A DNA stretch of 64,000 nt from Flavobacterium sp. SUN052 (GCF_028867935.1 NZ_JAPQNS010000014.1:62001-126000); one strand, 5' to 3'. Positions 28,150 to 38,172 are shown, numbered from the stretch's first letter. Translations and numbers: made by a program. The notes: generated by a model from the sequence alone, not told the origin.

Positions 28150-28222
28150 TTTTTCGTTCATCGGCAAGCTACCCAAATTTAGGAATCTTACCGGCCATCA
28201 AACCTAAAGGCGACCCCGGTCA

Positions 28223-28529
28223 GATCGGGGCATTCAATATGCTTGTACTGAATTTATAGATGAGTTAAAGGATTTGCCAGTAGAGCAAAGCTTGAGTCGG
28301 AAAGGAAATTGTTGGGACAACGCGGTTGCCGAGAGCTTTTTTAAGACACTCAAAAGGGAGTTGGACTATCATACTCACTTTGAAACGCGAGCATTGGCTA
28401 CTTTTGAGTATTTCGAGGGGTGACCGTCCGCGGCTGCGGTACAATCGTCGACAGAAGCATTCGGTATTGAATTATCGTACACCCAGTCAACAGGAATCTT
28501 ATTTTTACACTGCCCCAATGGCCGCCTAA
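28223..28529 (+). pseudogene. IS3-family transposase (orfB), 3' half, decayed
   Basis: Continues the IS3 gene broken at 24538: DRGIQYACTEFIDELKDLP, then SRKGNCWDNAVAESFFKTLK with the catalytic Glu region, then FETRALATFEYFEG. About 20 extra GC-rich bases (28418-28437) shift the frame, after which NRRQKHSVLNYRTPSQQESY reads to TAA at 28527. The join HRSD / DRGIQYA matches the normal IS3 motif HSDRGxQYA, showing the two halves were once continuous. Confidence 0.8.
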
Positions 28530-28536
28530 AAATCTC

Positions 28537-29652
28537 CACCATACTGTTGCAAGTCCAGTACTACCCATAACGGTTAATCTGGCCACGCTGATCGGGTGGG
28601 GTTGTAACTTGGGCCTGCATCATATGGCGAAAACATCTGCTGTGACGCTGAACGAATTGGAACGGGCCACTAACTGGTATTTCTCCTCTCAAAACCTACT
28701 ACTGGCCAATGACCGGGTTACGGCTCTGATGCACCAATTACCGGTTTCCTCGTTTCTGCGGGAAGAAGAAACGGTCTATCGTTCAGCCTCGGATGGTCAG
28801 AAATATACCCTGGCTCTGGATTCGATCCACGCCAACTATTCGGCCAAGTACTTTGGCAAGGATAAAGGGGTGACTATTTACAGCTTCATTAGCGATGTCT
28901 ACCCTGTCTCCTACACAACAGTCTTTTCATCAGGCGATTATGAGGCTTGGTATGTCTTGGATGGTTTGTTGCACAATGCGTCAACAATGCCTCAGGAACA
29001 GACCCATTCGACAGACACCCATGGAGTAACCGATCTGAATTTTGCTGTGACGTACTTACTGGGTATGGTGTTTCAGCCGCGCATTAAAGACTTTCATGTG
29101 GCCACCTTGTATGGACTGCCGGATATGCCAATCCAGCCTCAGGACGGGTACACCTTTAAAACTGGAGGACTAATCAATCCTGGTCTGATCGCCGAGCAGT
29201 GGGATACCATCAAACGCTTTTTGGTAACCATCAAACTGAATCATGCGCTGCCTTCGACGCTGCTAAGGCGTCTCACCTCATACGCCAGTCATCATCCGCT
29301 TTATCAGGCCCTGCGCGAGTTAGGGCGGATTGTACGGACGACCTTCCTGTTTCAATATATGCACGAAGCAGAAACCCGCCGTCGGGTTAACCATCAGTTA
29401 ACCAAGATAGAGAATATGCATCAGTTGGCGGCTGAATTGAATCTGGGCAAAAACGGACTCGTACGGTATGCAACGAAGGAAGATCTGCTGGTGATGGCCC
29501 GCAGAAAGCAATTATTAATCAATGCGATGACATGCTGGAATATGTTACACATCTCCCAAAAACTCCAGGAATTGATATCACCAGCGCGTAACCAACTGTT
29601 AGTCAGTCTGCCCGCTGAGTTGGAAGCACATCAATTTTCAAGGAGAGTATGA
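28537..29652 (+). pseudogene. Tn3-family transposase, C-terminal fragment
   Basis: The frame is open from about 28537 through 29652 without a proper start; the first ATG is inside the fold. About 370 of the usual 1000 residues remain, but they include the whole catalytic core: SASDGQKYTLA (first Asp), HSTDTHGVTDLNF (second Asp) and QLTKIENMHQLAAEL (Glu). KYFGKDKGVTIYSFISD and NAMTCWNMLHI are further Tn3 hallmarks. The missing N-terminus includes the DNA-binding part, so it should be inactive. No Tn3 terminal repeat or resolvase is visible. It begins just where the IS3 element ends. Confidence 0.85.
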
Positions 29653-29708
29653 CTTTTCAGAAAGCACATTACGAAATTTGGTCAACTTAGAACTAGATCA
29701 ACTCTTAA

Positions 29709-30350
29709 CCGGAGTATAAAAATAATTTTGATGGAACATTTCGTACGAATGTGGGCGGCCCCCCTCTGTTGATTCACGCCCAGAAAGGCACTAAGCAAAC
29801 CCACCTCTTAGCGCGTAGCTGCAAGGCGAAAGGGCGCAAGCTACTGCACGACAAGGAACGAAAAGGTACCAGACACGTCAGCGTGGGCTGGCTGACTGTT
29901 GCTCATCCTGCTTTTCTCCAACGGTCCCTGTATCTGGTGGTGCGGGATCGCAAGCATCATCAACCGCCTATGTACTTACTGACCTCGGTGCGTATTACGA
30001 CTCTCAAAGACGCTAGGGAAATGATGCATAGCTATATGCACCGCTGCGGTTCCCCGCCGGGACGACTAGAGCAGGCTTTTCGGGTTGGTAAAGCGGAGTT
30101 AGGCATGGAGTCACCCTGGCTTTGGTTTTGGGAAAATCGGCTCAAACTACTGGACATCGTCAGTCTGGTCTATGACTTTCTGTTGTCTTTACTGCGCAAC
30201 TGGCCGGGTTGGGTGCCGGCCTTTTTGAAACGGTGGGCATCCCGGACAGGCAATCGGCACCGAAGTGTTTTGGTGCCGATCTATAGAATGCGTTTAGCCA
30301 TCGCCAATGCCTTGATGGTAGCATTTGCCATCACTCAAAATTCGGGATGA
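29709..30350 (+). pseudogene. Probable DDE transposase fragment (IS4-type)
   Basis: Open from a stop at 29706 to TGA at 30348, with only a GTG (29751) as a weak start. The C-terminal half, with GRLEQAFRVGKAELGMES, ENRLKLLDIVSLVYDFLL and MRLAIANALMVAFAIT, looks like the end of an IS4-like DDE transposase, in which the final Glu sits in an E-xx-FR-xx-K context. The first half is basic (CKAKGRKLLHDKERKG). The N-terminal catalytic Asp residues are absent, so it is a truncated remnant. Family assignment is tentative. Confidence 0.45.
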
Positions 30351-30487
30351 CTCATGTTGGCTTATTTTTTTAAAGAATGAATGTGCTGTTTGAAATTGTC
30401 TTTTTCAAAATGCGAATGTGAGAGACTGCCATTTCGTGGGGTTGTAAGTTCTCCATCGTGTTCGTAAATACACAATTATTGTCATAG

Positions 30488-30530
30488 AAAAAGCGGTCGG
30501 AATCAGATGAAGCCCTGACTCCGACCGCTT
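30488..30530 (-). terminator. Intrinsic terminator of the beta-helix operon
   Basis: AAGCGGTCGGA (30491-30501) and TCCGACCGCTT (30520-30530) pair perfectly, and pairing continues inward with one mismatch. On the - strand the stem is followed by a run of T. It lies 31 bp past the stop of the large secreted protein gene. Confidence 0.8.
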
Positions 30531-30560
30531 GTAGGAAATTCTCAATTGAATTTAATCAAG

Positions 30561-33500
30561 TTACCGCAGTAGAGCGGGTAAATTTGCAATCACGCCCTGC
30601 ACCGTCTGTCGGCAAGCGTTGGCATCGGTGGCGATAATGGTGAACAGACCCGTTCGGTTAATGGCAAAGCGACCCGTGCTGCTGTCCACTTGCCGAATCT
30701 CGAACCCATTTATGCGGTCAAGAATATTTACCCGCTCGTAGGACACGCCCCCGAATGCCCCAAAGCTCAAATCAAAGCCTGAAGGTAGCGGGTCGGGCAG
30801 GGTGATGGTTGTCACACCCGTTCCCGGACCCACGACTGTTGAGCCGATGGGGAAGGTGAGTGTAACCGTCGGCAAGGGATTGACCGTCAGGTTGAACGGT
30901 GTCGAAGTTACACTGCACGGTCCCGACAGCACCAGTACGAATTGCCCCGACTGCGGTTGTTGAACCCCGCCCAGGGTAAGCGTAGCTGTAAACTGGCCCG
31001 TTGGCTGCCCGTTTCGATACCACTGCATCCCCGGTGGCGAGCCCAGCACTGTTGCCACTACCAGCACGTTAGCTCCCGCGCATACCACTGATGAACTGGC
31101 TGCCAGTGTTGGAACAGGGGACGCACCGCCTAACTCGCTACTGACGCTGATGGTGTTGGCAGCGAAACAGCCGTTGTCCGGGTTCAGTACCGTCACCGAG
31201 TAAGTTCCGCCGAGGTTGACCGTTGCCAGATTGCCCGCAGTGCCAACAATACCGTTGGGACCGCCGACCGGCCCACTGAATGTGTAGTTGCCCATGCCAG
31301 AGGCAGTGAGCGTAGCGGTTGGCACGGCACAGGTGATGATGCCACTGACGAGCAGCCCCGCCGTTGGTGCGAGAGTGTTGCTGAAAACCATTGTGCTGGT
31401 CGAGTTCGTGCAGCCGTTGGCCACCGTAACGGAATAGGTACCCCCCATCGTCACCACAGCCAGGTTACCCGTCGAGGCAATCGGCCCGCTGTTGCCGGCA
31501 AACGTGTAGGCAGTCGCGCCCGTAGTACCAGCCGTGAGGGTCAGACTCGGATTAGCACAGGTAATGGCCGTACCGCTTGCCGACAGTGTGACCACGGGCA
31601 GAGGCACGTTGGTAACGGTCGCGCTGGCGGTGGCCGAACAGGTGCCGGTGGTAACGGTTACGGAATAGGCCCCCGCCGTGACCGCGATGCTGGCCGTTCG
31701 TTCGCCCGTACTCCAGCGGTAGGCATCACCCGCCGAGGCTGTCAGAGTAGCAGACTGGCCTGTGCAGACCGTTAGCGTACCGGTGATGCTGGCCGTCGGA
31801 GCGGGGCAACTGCTGGTGATGGCAAAGGTGGTGGTGGCACTCAGCCCGCCGGGGTCGGTGGCGGTAACGGTGACGGTGCTGACCCCCGTTCTGGCGGGCG
31901 TACCCGACAAAACCCGCGTGGCGGGATCGAAGTTCAGCCCGTTGGTGGGGTCGATGTGGGCCGAGTAGGTCAGACTGTTGGGCGTTTCGCTGTCGGTGAA
32001 GGCGTTGATGGTGTAGGCGAAGGCAACGCCTACCATAGCGGTCTGGCTGGAGTTAGCCGTTGCTACCGGCGGGGTGTTGGCCTGCGTCACCGTCACGCTC
32101 ACGGTTGCCGTACCGGTCTGGCTGGCAGGGCTGCTGGCATCAGATACGACAACCGTGAAGGTTTGCGCCCCGGCAGGCAGGCCCGAAACGCTGGCGGTAT
32201 TACTACTGACCGTAATCGTACCGGGTCCGCTAAAGGTATAGCTGTACGGGCCGGTGCCGCCCGAAGCCGTGACCGAAAGAGTCGTAGTTCCCGTCGTCAG
32301 CAGGGTAGTTGGGCTGGCCAAAGCCACCAATGAGAGCGAGGTTACCACGGTAAACGAACTGGTCGAGTTTCGGGGCGACGGGGCGCGGGCCGAGAAGTCG
32401 ATGTTGTTGTTGTCAGTCGGCAGGGCGGTGTACGAGCGGCCAATGGCGTTGGAGTTATTGCCCGCCGGCCCGCGAGCCGCACCACGGAAAACCTCTCCCG
32501 TTGACCCGTATCCGACCAGATCGACCCAGCCCGATCCGGGTACACTCTGGGGGTCGGCACCGGTGAACACAAGCTGATTGTTGAACAGGGCCGCCTTGCC
32601 ATTGCCGGGGCCGATGTTGATCATACCCACAGCGTCCGGCGTGGGCAGGTCTTTGTTGCCTGATCCCCCGGCGTACTCCTTAATCAGATAGAAAAATCCG
32701 GGTTGAATCGTTCCCGACAGATCGGTCTTGAGCCAGTCCCCGCTGGCCCCGGCGGAGGCATACTGAAGACTATAGCCATCCAGCGAAACTGGGGTTGTGC
32801 CGTAGTTGGCCAGCATGATGTAATCGTTCCTGAAGCTGTTACCGGCGGTGCCGCCCCCACCGAAAATCTCGAAGATACGTACCTGACTCGTCTGCGTACT
32901 GGCCACCGGGGGGGAAACTACGGTCAGCGTGAAACTGGTCGTTGCTGACAGCCCCTCCGGGTCCGTAGCAGTGACAGAGACGGAGAAGGGCGAACCGACG
33001 GTAGTGCTTGCTATACCGGAAATGACACGGTTGCTGGCATTGAAAGTCAGCTCTGCCGGTAAGCCCGTTGCGGTGTAGGTCAGACTGGTGGGCGTTTCGC
33101 TGTCGGTGAAGGCGTTGACGGTGTAGGAAAATGAACGGCCTACCGTTGCCGTTTGGTTGGGATTGGCTACTGCCGTTGGTGCCGTGTTGGGTTGCGTTAC
33201 CGTTATGATGACGGTGATGGCAGCGGTTTGGCCGACGGGCGTGGTGGAATCGCGTACTACTATGGTGAAGGTCTGTACCCCCGCAGCCAGGCCCGACACC
33301 ATAGCCGAGTTGCCGCTGACGGTAATGGACCCTGGCCCGGTGAAGCTATAACTGTACGGGCCGGTGCCGCCCGAAGCCGTGATCGAAAGAGTCGTAGTTT
33401 CAGTAGTTAAGATGGTTGTCGGGCTGGCCGAAGCCATGACCGAGAGCGAAATTATCAGGTTCACCTGATTGAACGAACTGGCTGAATTTCTGGGGAACGG

Positions 33501-36392
33501 GGCGCGGGTCGAAAAGTCGATGTTGTTGTTATCCGTCGGCAGGGCCGTGTACGAGCGGCCAATGGCGTTGGAATTAGTACCCGCCGGCCCGCGTCCCGCA
33601 CCACGAAAAACGTTACCCGTAGTCCCATACCCAACCAGATCGACCCAGCCCGATCCGGGTACACTCTGGGGGTCGGCACCGGTGAACACAAGCTGATTGT
33701 TGAACAGGGCCACCTTGCCGTTACCAGGGCCAATGTTGATCGTACCTACAGCGTCCGGCGTGGGCAGGTCTCTGGTACCCACGCCCCCGGCAAATCCCTG
33801 AATCAGATAAAAAGCTCCGGGCTGAATGATGCCCGACAAATCCGTTTTTGTCCAGGCACCGTTGGCACCGGCGGCAGCATACTGGATGCTGGTACCATCC
33901 AGGAAAATCGGCGTTGTGCCGTAGTTGGCCAGCATGACGTAATCGTTCTTGTAGCTGCTGTTGATGGTACCGCCCCCGCCAAAAATCTCGAAAATGCGCA
34001 CCTGACCCGTCAATGTACCCGCTACTGGTGCGCCAACGACCGCTATGGAAAAACTGGTGGTGGCACTCAGCCCGCCAGGGTCCGCAGCGGTAATAGTAAC
34101 GGAGAAGGGCGAACCGACGGTAGTGCTTGCCATACCGGAAATTATGCGGGTGCCGACATCAAAGCTCAGAGACGTGGGTAAGCCCTCAGCCGTGTACGTC
34201 AGGCTGTTGGGCGTTTGGTCGTCGGTGAAGGAGTTGACGGTGTAGGAGAACGCGACACCTACCGTAGCGGTTTGGTTGGTGTTGGTGGTAGCCACCGGCG
34301 GGGTGTTGGTCGAGTAGCTGATGTACAGCGGAATGTCGGTTGACAGGGCGTATTTATCGACTTTGCTCGTCTGGGGCATCACGCCCTTCGGCACCGTCTT
34401 CGTCACGCCGTTCTGGGTATCGACCACCACGGTGGCTCTGACCCGATCCTCAAACCGGCCTTTCTCGCTGGCAATGATGGATACGCTGGACTCAACATTA
34501 TTGATAATTTCTAAGTGCGTATCGGGGAATACGCCGTTCACCTCCCCGCCCAGAACCTCTGTATAACCGCCCTTTGTCGTTGTAAAGGTGACGCCCAGTC
34601 CTTCGGTTTTAAAGCCCAGCACCCAGAATTTGCCCCCCTGATTCACCATGAACGGGTTGACGTTCTCAGGGTTGATACTCCGGGCGTACACCTCCTGGTG
34701 GTCGAACAGATACCCCGGCCCCGGCTGGGTTACGCCGTAGGGGGTCTGAGCCGCCGAAGCCACGTCTTCAATAAACAGCGGGCCGGGCGTGTGATTAGCA
34801 CCGTATTTATTCCGATATACCCGATTGGACCCCTTAAACTGGCTATGACGGAGAATGACGGCTTTTTTAGAATTGTTTTGGATGTACTGGAAGTATTTAC
34901 CGTTTATGGTTCGGATGCCCTCAATCACGAGCGCGTCATTCACGCCCGTGCCAATTTCGATGACCGGCTTTTTTACGGCCGGGTCTAAGTTGCCATCCAC
35001 CGTTGTCAGGGTCGATGAGTTGGGCTTCATGTTGCCCAGTACCAGAAATCGTTTGACGGTATGGCCGTCCGGAAATTTGATTGTTTTATTGACGTTGATG
35101 TTGCCGTACCGGACGCAGACGGTTGATTTTCCCGTAGCGATGGCTGCGTTGATCGCGTCGGCGTCGTCGGCGGAGCCATTGGCTTCGGGGTCCACGATAA
35201 CCCAGTTGTTGAAATCCTCGTCCCAAGGTACTACCGGGGTGACTTTCACGGGCAGATTCATCGACGTGCCGGTTGTCAGCCCATCGGCGTTGTAAACTCC
35301 CCGCGACGAAAACTCGCCCCCGTTGGGTAGTTCGGCGGAGCGGTCAACGCCCAGATCGAGGATGCGAACGGGGTAGTCGATGGTCAGGTTGCGGGCAAAC
35401 ACCGACCCTTCGCGGTTGTTGATGGCCGGGACGGGGGTGCTGGGGTCGCCGGTGTAAAGCAATTGGCTGTCAATGATGACGATGCTGCCCACGCCCGGCC
35501 CGGCGGTGCTGGACACGGGCGTATTGATGATGGCTGGCACCGCATTTCGGCTCGTCAGCCGCCGAATCTGGATGGGTTTGTCCTGATTCACTAAGCCTGC
35601 TATCCGCTGCCCTTCCAGTTCGATGTCTTCGTACACGTAAGCGATGATGTAAGCCCCCACGTTGATGCCGTAGTCGAAACCTTCCACGCGCACGTTGTGA
35701 ATGTAGCCAATGCCCGTGTTGTCGATGTTCATCTTCAGGCCGATACTGCCTCTCCGCTGACTGTCGCTGCTTTTGATGGTGACATCGTCAATCCCGCCCT
35801 GGTTGTTATTGTGAAAATCAAGGCCGATGGCGTTGGGGTTGTTGGCCCCGATGTCGATGGTCAGGTTTTTTACGTAGTTGGCGGCTGCTGTGTTGTTAAA
35901 CGTTCCTTCGAAGAAAACCAGTACCGGGGTCACAGCCGTTGAGCTAACCCCGTCGAAATCCGGGCTGGCATCGACCAATCGAAGAATGGTCCCTTTTCGA
36001 CTTTGCCCCTGAAACGTTACGTTTTGCGAGGTTGTGGCCTGCCCCGTTATGTTGCCCAGCGTTAATTTTTTATTGACGTAGTAAGTGCCGTTGGGAAAAT
36101 ACAGCACCTGTGACACGTCCGGTTTATCACCGGCACAATCGTTTATCGCTTGCTGAATCATGGCCGAATTGTGGTCAGCGGCTGCGGTCGAATTATCATT
36201 GGGCCGCAGCAGATACCGCGCATCGGTCACCATGTTTACTACCCCGCTTTCGGGCGGAAAGACAATGTTCTGGGCAGTGGCCCACCGCCCACTGAGCAGT
36301 AACGTGAACAAAATCAGTCTGGCGCAGACCCGGCCCCAAAAAGGCTGGTTGATGGGGCGGATAAATGAAGAATGAGTAGTAGTGTTTTTCAT
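30561..36392 (-). CDS. Giant secreted beta-helix / lamin-tail / Ig-repeat protein
   Basis: ATG 36392 was chosen over a TTG at 36398, giving 1943 residues. A signal peptide (about 20-40, ending ATAQ) precedes a right-handed parallel beta-helix (about 45-690) that starts like pectate-lyase-3 proteins (QQAINDCAGDKPD, LYFPNGTYYVNKKLTLG). Then come three cadherin-like putative-Ig domains (NQTATVGVAFSYTVNSFTDD type, about 695, 1070 and 1450). They are interleaved with two lamin-tail domains (RIFEIFGGGG, about 800 and 1170) and GGTGPYSY repeats. From about 1530, Ig/PKD-like repeats (CTGQSATLTASAG) follow. It probably binds or cleaves glycan at the surface. No type IX sorting tail or lyase residues could be assigned. 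It lies 21 bp after the upstream glycosidase gene. Confidence 0.75.
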   Translation of the reverse strand: MKNTTTHSSFIRPINQPFWGRVCARLILFTLLLSGRWATAQNIVFPPESGVVNMVTDARYLLRPNDNSTAAADHNSAMIQQAINDCAGDKPDVSQVLYFPNGTYYVNKKLTLGNITGQATTSQNVTFQGQSRKGTILRLVDASPDFDGVSSTAVTPVLVFFEGTFNNTAAANYVKNLTIDIGANNPNAIGLDFHNNNQGGIDDVTIKSSDSQRRGSIGLKMNIDNTGIGYIHNVRVEGFDYGINVGAYIIAYVYEDIELEGQRIAGLVNQDKPIQIRRLTSRNAVPAIINTPVSSTAGPGVGSIVIIDSQLLYTGDPSTPVPAINNREGSVFARNLTIDYPVRILDLGVDRSAELPNGGEFSSRGVYNADGLTTGTSMNLPVKVTPVVPWDEDFNNWVIVDPEANGSADDADAINAAIATGKSTVCVRYGNINVNKTIKFPDGHTVKRFLVLGNMKPNSSTLTTVDGNLDPAVKKPVIEIGTGVNDALVIEGIRTINGKYFQYIQNNSKKAVILRHSQFKGSNRVYRNKYGANHTPGPLFIEDVASAAQTPYGVTQPGPGYLFDHQEVYARSINPENVNPFMVNQGGKFWVLGFKTEGLGVTFTTTKGGYTEVLGGEVNGVFPDTHLEIINNVESSVSIIASEKGRFEDRVRATVVVDTQNGVTKTVPKGVMPQTSKVDKYALSTDIPLYISYSTNTPPVATTNTNQTATVGVAFSYTVNSFTDDQTPNSLTYTAEGLPTSLSFDVGTRIISGMASTTVGSPFSVTITAADPGGLSATTSFSIAVVGAPVAGTLTGQVRIFEIFGGGGTINSSYKNDYVMLANYGTTPIFLDGTSIQYAAAGANGAWTKTDLSGIIQPGAFYLIQGFAGGVGTRDLPTPDAVGTINIGPGNGKVALFNNQLVFTGADPQSVPGSGWVDLVGYGTTGNVFRGAGRGPAGTNSNAIGRSYTALPTDNNNIDFSTRAPFPRNSASSFNQVNLIISLSVMASASPTTILTTETTTLSITASGGTGPYSYSFTGPGSITVSGNSAMVSGLAAGVQTFTIVVRDSTTPVGQTAAITVIITVTQPNTAPTAVANPNQTATVGRSFSYTVNAFTDSETPTSLTYTATGLPAELTFNASNRVISGIASTTVGSPFSVSVTATDPEGLSATTSFTLTVVSPPVASTQTSQVRIFEIFGGGGTAGNSFRNDYIMLANYGTTPVSLDGYSLQYASAGASGDWLKTDLSGTIQPGFFYLIKEYAGGSGNKDLPTPDAVGMINIGPGNGKAALFNNQLVFTGADPQSVPGSGWVDLVGYGSTGEVFRGAARGPAGNNSNAIGRSYTALPTDNNNIDFSARAPSPRNSTSSFTVVTSLSLVALASPTTLLTTGTTTLSVTASGGTGPYSYTFSGPGTITVSSNTASVSGLPAGAQTFTVVVSDASSPASQTGTATVSVTVTQANTPPVATANSSQTAMVGVAFAYTINAFTDSETPNSLTYSAHIDPTNGLNFDPATRVLSGTPARTGVSTVTVTATDPGGLSATTTFAITSSCPAPTASITGTLTVCTGQSATLTASAGDAYRWSTGERTASIAVTAGAYSVTVTTGTCSATASATVTNVPLPVVTLSASGTAITCANPSLTLTAGTTGATAYTFAGNSGPIASTGNLAVVTMGGTYSVTVANGCTNSTSTMVFSNTLAPTAGLLVSGIITCAVPTATLTASGMGNYTFSGPVGGPNGIVGTAGNLATVNLGGTYSVTVLNPDNGCFAANTISVSSELGGASPVPTLAASSSVVCAGANVLVVATVLGSPPGMQWYRNGQPTGQFTATLTLGGVQQPQSGQFVLVLSGPCSVTSTPFNLTVNPLPTVTLTFPIGSTVVGPGTGVTTITLPDPLPSGFDLSFGAFGGVSYERVNILDRINGFEIRQVDSSTGRFAINRTGLFTIIATDANACRQTVQGVIANLPALLR
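32515..32592 (-). repeat. 78-bp direct repeat inside the large gene, copy 1
   Basis: These 78 bases are identical to 33634-33711, encoding the same part of the two lamin-tail domains. The surrounding domains are similar but diverged, so the identity suggests recent gene conversion or duplication. Confidence 0.85.
33634..33711 (-). repeat. 78-bp direct repeat inside the large gene, copy 2
   Basis: Exact partner of 32515-32592, offset 1119 bp. Recombination between the two would remove exactly 373 codons (one lamin-tail, one linker and one Ig unit) in frame. Confidence 0.85.
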
Positions 36393-36413
36393 AAGCAACG
36401 TTGGGTAACGGGT

Positions 36414-37928
36414 TTAGTCGATGAGGGTGAGCGAATAAGGAGCGAGGGTAAGCGTCTGGCCTACTGGCCCGTTGCGCTGTTGCAGACTTTCGGCCCCCTG
36501 CACGTAGGTCTCCAACGGGGCGTGGTACTGCCGGAAACTCGTGCCGAGCGAAGTAGTCACAATGGACTGTGACTGAGCGGTTTGGTTGATGAGCAGCGTT
36601 CGCTTTTTCGGCCCGTTGACAAATTGCCAGCCAACCAGCCCCGATACGGTTTCGCCCCGGTCGTTGGCCAGCGTGGGAGCCTTATCGAAGGTGGCCGGTG
36701 CCGCCGAAGTCATGCCCTGAGCGGCCTGGGCGTAGAACCGCATCATCAGCCCCCCCGCCGACAGCGTACCGGGTTTACTGACTATTTTTTCGTTCAGCAG
36801 GTAGTCAAACTCGTGGTCGTTCTGGTAAACGGCGGCAAACAGGTTCCCAAACAGGTTGTGATACAGAATCATGTCTACACGCGGGTCTTCCAGAAACCGG
36901 GTCAGGAAGGTGCTGATCTGAAGGCCGTTGAGCCACGTACCGCGAATGGCCGAGTCGTCGGCCCGCATGTTAAATTCGGTAATCCAGACGGGCATCGTGG
37001 CCGGAGAACCTAACTTATCGAGCGCACTGGCCGATGTCTGCACCCGCGATAGCGTATTGGCGACCGCTTTGGGGTCGCTCAGTTGCCCGATTTCCCACCG
37101 CTGGCGTTCGGCCATGTCGTCGGGCATGACGCGGGTGGCCGTCGGGTTTTTTACTTTGCCTTCTTTGGCCAGGCCGAGGTCCGGTTGTTTGATGCTGCCG
37201 TCCAGTCCCAGCGCACTGTAGGTGTGAAAGGTGATGGCATCGGCGTTAGTGCATTCCGATAGCACCCGCTTGGTCCAGTCGGTGTTGCGGGCATCCCCGT
37301 TGATGTAGTAGCCAATGATAGCGCACTGCGTCTGGGGAAATTCTTTTTTGATGGCGGCAATCCAGGTCTGACAGGCCCTGCCGTAGTCTTCGGGCGTTGG
37401 GAAAACCCGCTTCATCTTGACCAGACCGAAGTAGTACTCATTGCCCATTTCAACGTACCGAACCGGCAGGCCCAGGTCGCGCAGGTTGCGGAGGGCGTTC
37501 AGGTTGTGTTCGAGGTCTTTGCCCAGCATGTTCAGCACGAGTATCGGAGCGGTGCCGGTAGCTTTGAGACCCTTCGCGTAATTTTCGAGGGTATAGGTGC
37601 GGGTGCTGTTCTTGAAGTTCGACACAATCCAGGGCTGCATATCGCTGTCCGGCTCGGATTTATCCACGCCCCCCGTCGCGAAGTTCCAGTGGTTAGCAAT
37701 CATACCGCCTGGATAGCGCAGCAGCGAAACGCCCGTCTCCTGAAGACCGGCCACCACGTTGGGCCGGTCAAAGGGCGTATCATAGGCGGTGATGTTCCCA
37801 TTCATGCCAAACAGCGCAACGGGAATGGGTCGGGTTTTGCCGAAACGAACCGGTATCTGGGCGGTAGCCGCCGACAGGCCAATGGTGACGATTAGCAGGG
37901 CACCGAAGTAAACAGGACGGAGTTTCAT
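36414..37928 (-). CDS. Secreted clan GH-A glycosidase (GH51/GH39-like)
   Basis: The frame opens at 38063, but ATG 37928 begins a signal peptide (MKLRPVYFGALLIVTIGLSA, cleavage near ATAQ), giving 504 residues. The TIM-barrel shows LRYPGGMIANHWNF (as in GH51/GH79-type enzymes), VEMGNEYYFG with putative acid/base Glu164, and VWITEFNMR with putative nucleophile Glu318. A short C-terminal beta domain (LAPYSLTLI) closes it, as in alpha-L-arabinofuranosidase-like proteins. I cannot fix the GH family from motifs; exo-action on arabinose, xylose or uronic acid units is possible. It sits between the DUF1593 gene and the large beta-helix gene, in one - strand operon. Confidence 0.65.
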   Translation of the reverse strand: MKLRPVYFGALLIVTIGLSAATAQIPVRFGKTRPIPVALFGMNGNITAYDTPFDRPNVVAGLQETGVSLLRYPGGMIANHWNFATGGVDKSEPDSDMQPWIVSNFKNSTRTYTLENYAKGLKATGTAPILVLNMLGKDLEHNLNALRNLRDLGLPVRYVEMGNEYYFGLVKMKRVFPTPEDYGRACQTWIAAIKKEFPQTQCAIIGYYINGDARNTDWTKRVLSECTNADAITFHTYSALGLDGSIKQPDLGLAKEGKVKNPTATRVMPDDMAERQRWEIGQLSDPKAVANTLSRVQTSASALDKLGSPATMPVWITEFNMRADDSAIRGTWLNGLQISTFLTRFLEDPRVDMILYHNLFGNLFAAVYQNDHEFDYLLNEKIVSKPGTLSAGGLMMRFYAQAAQGMTSAAPATFDKAPTLANDRGETVSGLVGWQFVNGPKKRTLLINQTAQSQSIVTTSLGTSFRQYHAPLETYVQGAESLQQRNGPVGQTLTLAPYSLTLID

Positions 37929-38172
37929 TGCAGACGAAGCAGCAGGCAGGCCGGATTCGTGAGCGGCCACGCTGCTCTGCAAAACTTCGGATGTTCTTTT
38001 GGAAAGGGCTTCGTGTTTACGAAAGCAAAGAATGTTTAGAACGAAGCGGCTGTTTTGTTGCACAAAAGGCAGGTTACTAGGCTTGCGCTCATTGGTGCGG
38101 GTCCGCTAAGGACAATACAGTCCGGGTGAAATTGGATGACGAAAGAGCGGTCAGGGTATCGGCTCTAACCGG

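Larger units (their letters stand above)
27031..28210 (-). mobile_element. IS110-family element C (degenerate sister of B)
   Basis: A head-to-tail neighbour of B with the same leader organisation and a recognisable left end (28198-28210). The transposase is broken and its 3' end is missing. It carries three identical and one decayed 16-bp GC-rich insertions. It abuts the 3' half of the IS3 gene, with about 12 unexplained bases (28211-28222) between. Confidence 0.65.

Noticed and set aside
32345..33990. Repeated blocks that might be a CRISPR or tandem array
   Set aside because: They are two coding repeats of lamin-tail and Ig domains 1.1 kb apart, not short spaced repeats.
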